Below are positions 16,653 through 21,887 of a stretch of DNA of 21,887 nt, piece by piece. Source of the stretch: Solidesulfovibrio magneticus. Its GTDB lineage: Bacteria > Desulfobacterota > Desulfovibrionia > Desulfovibrionales > Desulfovibrionaceae. The stretch spans positions 68,144-90,030 of the forward strand of contig DLGG01000038.1 of the NCBI GenBank assembly GCA_002482565.1, in the 5' to 3' direction. The stretch's first letter is position 1, and each line of letters begins with the position of its first letter. Below the pieces are notes generated by a model. That model searched no databases. It saw nothing but the letters and a program-made list of their open reading frames with translations, and was not told the DNA's origin. Position numbers and translations under genes: made by a program.

Positions 16653-17117
16653 ATGACGCTTCTGGAGAGGCGCGGCATCGAAGCGGCCATGCTGGCGCAG
16701 ACGTATGCCGTGCTCGTGGCGCGCTTGGGCCGGGACGAAGCCCTGGCCGTCATCGAAGACATCGTGCGCGAGGCCGCCTTCGCAGCGGGCAAGGCTTTCG
16801 CCGCGAAGGCGCCGCAGGGGCCGAGTCTCGAGCATTTCGCGGCCGTGGCCGAATTGTGGCAGGCCGGCGGCGCGCTGGTCATCGAAAACGCCGCGCGCCG
16901 GGGCAACGTCTTTTCCTTCGAAGTGACGCGCTGCCGCTACGCCGAGACCTACCGGGAAATGGGCCTGCCCGAGGAACTGGCCACGCGCATCTCCTGCCTG
17001 CGCGACGGCGCGTTCGTCGCCGGCTACAGCGACAAGTTGCGGCTCGACCGCCCCGGAACCATCGCTTCCGGGGCCGTCTCCTGTCCTTTCACCTTTACCT
17101 GGAACGACGACGCATGA
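16653..17117 (+). CDS. ATC-hydrolase-family protein (PF14196-like)
   Basis: 154 residues from ATG at 16653, behind AAGGGG. The C-terminal half carries the pattern of the L-2-amino-thiazoline-4-carboxylic acid hydrolase family: VTRCRYAETYREMGLPE, then ISCLRDGAFVAGY and a final GAVSCPFTF. These give conserved-looking Cys residues near 93, 115 and 144. The founding Pseudomonas enzyme opens a thiazoline ring in L-cysteine production. Most homologues in anaerobes are uncharacterised, and the true substrate here is unknown. The stop overlaps the asnS ATG (ATGA), so the two are co-transcribed and probably translationally coupled. This is an unusual partner for a tRNA synthetase. Confidence 0.8.
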   Translation: MTLLERRGIEAAMLAQTYAVLVARLGRDEALAVIEDIVREAAFAAGKAFAAKAPQGPSLEHFAAVAELWQAGGALVIENAARRGNVFSFEVTRCRYAETYREMGLPEELATRISCLRDGAFVAGYSDKLRLDRPGTIASGAVSCPFTFTWNDDA

Positions 17118-18502
17118 GCATACGGCGCACCACCGTCAAGGCGGCGCTCGCGGGCGGCGAAGGCCCGGGCGCGATCCGCGTCATGGGCTGGGTCCGCACC
17201 CGCCGCGACGCCAAGGGCTTTTCCTTTCTGGAGATCAACGACGGCTCCTGCCTGACGAACCTGCAAGTCGTGGTGGACGAGGGCGTAGAGGGGCACGACC
17301 TGCTGCCGGAACTTGGCACGGGCGCGTCCGTGGCCGTGTCCGGCGAACTCGTGCCCTCGCCCGGCAAGGGACAGCGCTTCGAGGTCCGGGCCGGAAAGCT
17401 GGAGCTGCTCGGCCCGGCCGATCCCGAGAGCTACCCGCTGCAAAAGAAACGCCATTCCGACGAATTCCTGCGCTCCATCGCCCACCTGCGACCGCGCACC
17501 AACAAGTACGGGGCCATGCTGCGCATGCGCGCGGCCCTGGGCCAGGCCGTGCACGCCTATTTCGCCGCGAACGGTTTCGCCTGGGTGCACACGCCCATCA
17601 TCACGGGTTCGGATTGCGAAGGCGCGGGCGAGATGTTCCGCGTGACGGGCCTGACCGACGCCGAGGCCGCGCTGCCGCCCAAGGAGCGTGCGGAAAAGGA
17701 CTTCTTCGGCAAGGACGCCTACCTCACCGTCTCCGGCCAGCTGACGGCCGAGCCGCTGGCCCTGGCGCTCGGCAAGGTCTACACCTTCGGCCCCACCTTC
17801 CGCGCCGAGCACTCCGACACCTCGCGCCACGCCGCGGAATTCTGGATGGTCGAGCCGGAGATGGCCTTCGCCGACCTCGAGGACAACATGGACCTGGCCG
17901 AGGCGCTGCTCAAGTCCCTCGTGCGCACGGCCATGGAAGACTGCGCCGAGGATTTCGGCCTGTTCGCCAAATACGTGGACCCGACCCTGCCCGAAACCCT
18001 GGCGGCGTTTGTCGCCGAGCCCTTCGTGCGCCTGCCCTACAAGGAGGCAGTGAACATCCTTGTCGCCGCGAAAAAGGAATTCGCCTATCCGGTCGGCCCC
18101 GGGCTCGACCTGCAAAGCGAGCACGAACGCTACCTCACCGAGGAGCATTTCCGCCGCCCGGTCATCGTCTACGACTACCCGCGCGCGATCAAGGCGTTCT
18201 ACATGCGCCAAAACGACGACGGCGAAACGGTCGGGGCCATGGACGTGCTCGTGCCGGGTATCGGCGAGGTGGTGGGCGGCAGCGCCCGCGAGGAGCGCCT
18301 GGAGCTGCTCGAAGCGCGCATCCGCGAACTGCGCCTGCCGCTCGAGGCCTACTGGTGGTACCTGGAGACGCGGCGCTTCGGCACGGCGCCCCACGCCGGC
18401 TTCGGCCTGGGCTTCGAACGCGTGCTCATGCTCGTCACGGGCATCGGCAACATCCGCGACGTCATGCCCTTCGCCCGTACCTGGCGGCATCTGGAGTTTT
18501 AG
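17114..18502 (+). CDS. asnS: Asparaginyl-tRNA synthetase
   Basis: 462 residues, the normal length. It charges tRNA-Asn with asparagine. There is an N-terminal OB-fold anticodon-binding domain (about residues 15-105; VMGWVRTRRDAKGFSFLEIND). The class IIb catalytic domain follows, with the family block GSDCEGAGEMFRVTGL, motif 2 TFRAEHSDTSRHAAEFWMVE (about 229-248) and motif 3 GFGLGFERVLM (about 430). These separate it from AspRS and LysRS. The frame is open far upstream, but the start MSIRRTTVK, overlapping the preceding stop, fits the family. Copy C of the intergenic repeat follows. Confidence 0.97.
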   Translation: MSIRRTTVKAALAGGEGPGAIRVMGWVRTRRDAKGFSFLEINDGSCLTNLQVVVDEGVEGHDLLPELGTGASVAVSGELVPSPGKGQRFEVRAGKLELLGPADPESYPLQKKRHSDEFLRSIAHLRPRTNKYGAMLRMRAALGQAVHAYFAANGFAWVHTPIITGSDCEGAGEMFRVTGLTDAEAALPPKERAEKDFFGKDAYLTVSGQLTAEPLALALGKVYTFGPTFRAEHSDTSRHAAEFWMVEPEMAFADLEDNMDLAEALLKSLVRTAMEDCAEDFGLFAKYVDPTLPETLAAFVAEPFVRLPYKEAVNILVAAKKEFAYPVGPGLDLQSEHERYLTEEHFRRPVIVYDYPRAIKAFYMRQNDDGETVGAMDVLVPGIGEVVGGSAREERLELLEARIRELRLPLEAYWWYLETRRFGTAPHAGFGLGFERVLMLVTGIGNIRDVMPFARTWRHLEF

Positions 18503-18536
18503 AGCGGGAAGGCCGCAAGGGAAGGGGCGGGAAAAT

Positions 18537-18593
18537 GCCTCCGGCGGCCAGGAGGGGGTGCCCCTCTCCTGGACCTCCTCGACGGGGGAGGCC
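18537..18593 (+). repeat. GC-rich intergenic repeat, copy C, between convergent genes
   Basis: It begins GCCTCCGGCGGCCAGGAGG, as in copy B. A stem 18548-18558 / 18562-18572 (one G-T pair, 3-base loop) is followed by ACCTCC and a GGGGGAGGC arm. It sits between the asnS stop (18502) and the histidine kinase stop (18614), so it probably ends transcription from one or both sides. Confidence 0.8.
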
Positions 18594-18613
18594 GTCGGAT
18601 TTTGGGGAATAGC

Positions 18614-20929
18614 TCAGGATGGAGCCTGTCCGTCCGTGTCCTTGGCCGCGGGCAGCTCCACGGTGAAGACGCTGCCGCCGCCGAGCGACGATTCGGCCCA
18701 GATGCTCCCGCCGTAATGGTGCACGATCTGGCGGCAGATGGCCAGCCCCAGCCCCGTGCCCTTGGCGACCTCCTGCACGGTGTCGCTGCGTCCCACCTGG
18801 TGGAACTTGTCGAAAATGGAATCGAGCTCCTCCAGGGGGATGCCGATGCCCGTATCGGCCACGGCGATGCGCACGGTTTCGCCATGGTTGCAGACCTCCA
18901 GGCGCACAGTCCCGGCCCTGGTGAACTTCACCGCGTTTTGCAGCAGGTTGGAGACGACCTGGATGAGCTGGTCCGGATCCATGTACAGGTCCGGGACATC
19001 CGGGGCCACCTGGATGTGGAAGGCGACTTCGGGCCGTTGTTCCAGAATCCCTTCGATGCTGCGCGCCGCCTTGGACACGACCGCGGCCGGGGAAAACCGT
19101 TCGTTGCGCCAGGACATGTTGCCCGATTCGATGCGGCTTAAGTCCAGCACGTCGTTGATGAGGCGCGTGAGGCGTTCGGCTTCGCCGAACACCACGGAAA
19201 GATTGTCGGCGATGCGCCGGCCTTTGGCGGCGAGCGCCGGGCTGTCCGCGGCCAGCGGCAGGAACTGGTCGTTGAAATCCCGGCCGATGAGCTTGGCGAA
19301 TCCCAGGATCGAGGTCAGGGGCGTGCGCAGCTCGTGGGACACCGTGGACAGGAACACCGATTTCATCCGGTCCAGCTCGCTCAAACGGATGTTCGCTTCG
19401 GCCAGCTCCAGGGCTTGCAGGCGAAGATCCCTGGTACGCTTTTCCACCTCGGCCTCCAGGCGTTGCCTGTGGTTGGCCAGCGCTGCCTCGGTCTTCTTGC
19501 GCTCGCTGATGTCCGTGACCATGGCGATGGCCCCCTGGGCCTTGCCCGTTGCGTCGTACAAGGGGCTTGTGGACACGAGGGTCCAGATTTCTTCCCGGCT
19601 CTTGCGGCGCAACCTGAGCTCCTGCACTTCGCTCGCGTCCCGGTGCAGCCCGTCCATCTGCCGGCGCGCCGCCTGCGTGGACTCCCGGGACACGAAGTCG
19701 TCGAAGGCGATGCCGAGCATCTCGCCCGGGGCGTAGCCGAGCATGTCCGCCAGACGGCGGTTGACGAAGGTCGTGCGCCAGGCCGCGTCCAGGACCCACA
19801 CGCCTTCGCCCGCGGTCTCCACGATCCTGCGGAATTTCTCTTCGCTTTCGCGCAGCGCCATGTCCGCAAAATGACGGTCCGTGACGTCGCGTATCGCTTC
19901 GATGCCGCCGGTGATGCGCCCCGAGCCGTCGCGCAGGGCCACGGCCTTGGCCCAGACGTGGCGCGGCCCGCCGGGCAGGGCGGCGACCGTGACTTCGGCG
20001 ATGACCGCGTCCTCGGTCAGTTCGGCCACGGCGTAACGGGCGTCCGGGCGCTTCACCGCGCCCCGGGCGTAATCGATCAAAAGCGGCGTGGCGTAGCCGT
20101 AAAACGGCAGGCCATAGGCGAAATCCGCCTTGCCGAGCATGTCCTCGGCCGCGACGCCGGTGAGTGTTTCCATGGCCCGGTTCCAGAATACCACCGCGCC
20201 TGCGCCGTCGACCACGAACGTGGGATCGGGCAGGAAGTCGATGATGTCCGCGAGCTTCCTGTCCCGGATCTTGACTCCTTCCTGGGCCTGGCGCAGGGCG
20301 GCGATGAGTTCGGATTGGCGGTGGTTGGTCAGGGCCATATTCGAAAGAAGGTCCGCGAACTGGTGGAGCGCCTGGCAGATTTTTCCGAACCGCTCCCGGC
20401 TCATGCGCGGCACGCGCGCCAGGGCCTCGCGGAAGGTTTCTTCGTCGGCCTCGATTTCCCTGGCGTAGGCCATGACCGTTTCGAGGTCCACGGAGGCGTC
20501 GATCACCTGGCCGATGAGCCAGGTGGCGATGTGGCGGCCGTCGAAGAAGATGCAGGTTGCGCCGTCGATGAGGCCGGCGCTTTCGCATTTGGCGATGGTC
20601 GGTCCCGAGTCGGTGGCGCGTCCCAGGACGGTGTCCGAGCGCCGGCAGTTGGCGCGACCTTTGGGCGTGGCGCGGATGACGTCGCGGCAAAGGGTGGTGA
20701 AGTTGCTCGGCCGTGTGATCGGGCGTCCCGACGGGTCGGTGATGAGCGAGGCGACGTTTACGGCCTCGGCGAACGCATCCTGGAGGCGCTGGATGTCCTC
20801 CACGGAAAAGACGTCCTCGAAGCGCGGGGCGTTCGGAGCGGAAGAGAGGGATGGACCGCCGGAAGGCCCGGCTTCCCCGTCGACGCGGGGCTTCGGGTGG
20901 GGTGGTTCCTTGTCCTGTCGGCTGCGCAT
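18614..20929 (-). CDS. PocR-PAS-PAS sensor histidine kinase
   Basis: 771 residues from ATG at 20929, chosen because GGGGGAGGG lies right before it; the frame is open to 21001. The N-terminal part (about 37-195) resembles the PocR ligand-binding domain, with Cys in TTLCRDVIR, RANCRR, AKCESAG and ATCIFFDG. Next come a linker helix, PAS 1 (about 225-350), PAS 2 (about 360-475) and a coiled coil. The HisKA H box is VSHELRTPL (His532). The HATPase domain has NLLQNAVKF, DTGIGIP and KGTGLGLAI. There is no transmembrane segment, so it is cytoplasmic. There is no response regulator next to it, so its target is unknown. The PocR domain of Salmonella responds to 1,3-propanediol; the ligand here is open. 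Confidence 0.92.
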   Translation of the reverse strand: MRSRQDKEPPHPKPRVDGEAGPSGGPSLSSAPNAPRFEDVFSVEDIQRLQDAFAEAVNVASLITDPSGRPITRPSNFTTLCRDVIRATPKGRANCRRSDTVLGRATDSGPTIAKCESAGLIDGATCIFFDGRHIATWLIGQVIDASVDLETVMAYAREIEADEETFREALARVPRMSRERFGKICQALHQFADLLSNMALTNHRQSELIAALRQAQEGVKIRDRKLADIIDFLPDPTFVVDGAGAVVFWNRAMETLTGVAAEDMLGKADFAYGLPFYGYATPLLIDYARGAVKRPDARYAVAELTEDAVIAEVTVAALPGGPRHVWAKAVALRDGSGRITGGIEAIRDVTDRHFADMALRESEEKFRRIVETAGEGVWVLDAAWRTTFVNRRLADMLGYAPGEMLGIAFDDFVSRESTQAARRQMDGLHRDASEVQELRLRRKSREEIWTLVSTSPLYDATGKAQGAIAMVTDISERKKTEAALANHRQRLEAEVEKRTRDLRLQALELAEANIRLSELDRMKSVFLSTVSHELRTPLTSILGFAKLIGRDFNDQFLPLAADSPALAAKGRRIADNLSVVFGEAERLTRLINDVLDLSRIESGNMSWRNERFSPAAVVSKAARSIEGILEQRPEVAFHIQVAPDVPDLYMDPDQLIQVVSNLLQNAVKFTRAGTVRLEVCNHGETVRIAVADTGIGIPLEELDSIFDKFHQVGRSDTVQEVAKGTGLGLAICRQIVHHYGGSIWAESSLGGGSVFTVELPAAKDTDGQAPS

Positions 20930-21194
20930 GTCCCTCCCCCGGATAAGCCGGTTGCTGGGCTTTCCGGCAACATACTCCAATAGCCGCGCCAATTCCAACA
21001 ACTATTTCCGTAACGCAGGCCGGATGTCATCTATGCGCCGCTGCGCCGCCATGCTCCGGGGACGCCACGCGACTGCGCGACAGGGGCATGGGTCGCCATA
21101 TATCATATTGCGTTTGTATGAAATGGCGCGCCGTGAAGCGGCAGGGATGCGGCCGGCGTTTTCCAAAGAAAACGCCGACCGCATGCGGACGGGG
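20930..21194. other. Intergenic region between mgtA-like and histidine kinase genes
   Basis: 265 bases without a supported gene. The part near 21100-21120 is AT-rich (CCATATATCATATTGCG). On the minus strand TTGGAA and TATGTT, 18 bases apart (about 20966-20995), could be a weak promoter for the kinase. The part next to the ATPase stop holds the hairpin at 21147-21184. Confidence 0.4.
21147..21184 (-). terminator. Long hairpin downstream of the magnesium ATPase gene
   Basis: CGGCGTTTTC (21154-21163) and GAAAACGCCG (21168-21177) pair perfectly around CAAA. After a single C/A mismatch the stem extends with ATGCGG/CCGCAT, giving 16 paired positions. It begins 11 bases after the ATPase stop on the minus strand. 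There is no T run after the stem, so it may be a weak or factor-assisted terminator or a 3'-end stabilising hairpin. Confidence 0.55.
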
Positions 21195-21887
21195 CTATGC
21201 CGGGCAGGTGGCCTGGATGCGGCGCACCACCCAGGTCTTCACCACCTGGGCCAGGCACATGTAGCAGAAGATGACCAGCGCCATCAGCCCCCAGTAGCCG
21301 GTCGGCGGCACGACGAGGCCGAAGGTGTGGGCCAGGGGCGAGAAGGGCAGCCAGACGCCGAAGGCGCAGATGAGGATGGTGGTCGCGCCGAGCGGCAGGC
21401 TGGACCAGCTTTGCAAAAACGGGGTGTTGTCCGTGCGGATCACGTGCACGATGATGGTCTGGGAGAGCAGCGACTCGATGAACCAGCCGGTCTGGAAGAG
21501 CGCCGGATTGGTCCAGGCCCCGAAGAAGTGGATCATGATGAAGAAGGTGACGTAGTCGAAGATGGAGCTGACCGGGCCGAGGTAGAGGATGTAGCGCCGG
21601 ATGTCGTCGATGCGCCAGCGCCGGGGCCTGGCCAGGATGTCCGCGTCCACGTTGTCGGTGGGGATGGCGGTCTGGGAGAAGTCGTACATGAGGTTGTTGA
21701 CCAGGATCTGGATCGGCAGCATGGGCAGGAAGGGCAGGAAGGCGCTGGCCCCGAGCACGCTGAACATGTTGCCGAAGTTGGAACTGGCCCCCATGCGGAT
21801 GTACTTGGTGATGTTGAAGAAGATCTTGCGGCCTTCGAGCACGCCGTGTTCGAGCACGTGCAGGCTCTTTTCGAGCAGGATGATGTC
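21195..21887 (-). CDS. mgtA: Magnesium-transporting P-type ATPase (MgtA/MgtB type), C-terminal part
   Basis: 230 C-terminal residues are visible; the rest lies beyond the right edge. The reading starts DIILLEKSLHVLEHGV and continues into GRKIFFNITKYIRMGASSNFG. It then passes through FLPFLPMLPIQILVNNLMYD, SSIFDYVTFF and TGWFIESLLSQT. These match the last transmembrane region of P3-type ATPases such as E. coli MgtA, block for block. About six hydrophobic segments follow the cytoplasmic hinge. The phosphorylation motif DKTGT is outside the window. The protein would import Mg2+ into the cytoplasm. It is followed by a hairpin and then, on the same strand, the PocR kinase. Whether regulation is linked cannot be seen. 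Confidence 0.93.
   Translation of the reverse strand, partial: DIILLEKSLHVLEHGVLEGRKIFFNITKYIRMGASSNFGNMFSVLGASAFLPFLPMLPIQILVNNLMYDFSQTAIPTDNVDADILARPRRWRIDDIRRYILYLGPVSSIFDYVTFFIMIHFFGAWTNPALFQTGWFIESLLSQTIIVHVIRTDNTPFLQSWSSLPLGATTILICAFGVWLPFSPLAHTFGLVVPPTGYWGLMALVIFCYMCLAQVVKTWVVRRIQATCPA

Noticed and set aside
15338..17113. 592-codon upstream extension of the asnS frame
   Set aside because: It lies antisense to ftsY and within the preceding gene, is Ser/Ala/Arg-rich, and has no AsnRS homology. The ATGA-overlap start fits the family length.

Overview
The window is a high-GC, gene-dense chromosomal segment. It most likely comes from a sulfate-reducing deltaproteobacterium of the Desulfovibrio/Solidesulfovibrio type. 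That is an inference from a NIL-domain/ferredoxin protein, an Fe-S type PurF with a short propeptide, CheZ and PilZ genes beside housekeeping genes, a PocR-PAS histidine kinase, and GC-rich intergenic repeats. No rRNA, tRNA, CRISPR array, insertion sequence or phage gene was seen.

Region 1 (about 187-6720, minus strand) is one long gene train: ileS, lspA, a small PLDc_N-like membrane protein, a ybgF/cpoB-like lipoprotein, a NIL-domain 2x[4Fe-4S] ferredoxin, a PilZ-domain protein and cheZ. Gaps are short or the genes overlap by 4 bases, except for 120 bases carrying a long hairpin after lspA. A promoter-like sequence lies upstream of ileS and a strong hairpin terminator follows cheZ. The train mixes translation, lipoprotein maturation, envelope, sulfur/redox and motility functions.

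Region 2 (6919-11955, plus) reads divergently from ileS: carB, purF and a 119-residue protein of unknown function, closely spaced. They cover carbamoyl phosphate synthesis and the first committed step of purine synthesis. A gene-free stretch (11956-12247) follows.

Region 3 (12248-14783, plus) is the most accessory-looking part: an ArsR-family repressor with a CVC metalloid-site motif, a 28-bp palindrome over a -10-like sequence, a MOT1-type molybdate/sulfate permease, a terminator, a second palindrome, a small carboxymuconolactone-decarboxylase-like protein and a mini-thioredoxin. It looks like a thiol- or metalloid-responsive module in which a MOT1 permease sits where an arsenic permease might be expected.

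Region 4 (14884-18502) has ftsY on the minus strand, divergent from an ATC-hydrolase-family gene that overlaps asnS by 4 bases. Its leader contains three GC-rich hairpins, the last followed by five T.

Region 5 (18614-21887, minus) has a PocR-PAS-PAS histidine kinase without an adjacent response regulator, then the C-terminal part of an MgtA-type magnesium P-type ATPase cut by the window end. Related GC-rich repeat elements occur at 1-43, 14821-14874 and 18537-18593; the last two separate convergent gene pairs.

Most of the window is housekeeping. The best leads are the ArsR/MOT1/thioredoxin module with its operator, the ATC-hydrolase/asnS coupling with its hairpin leader, and the NIL-ferredoxin in the ileS-lspA train.
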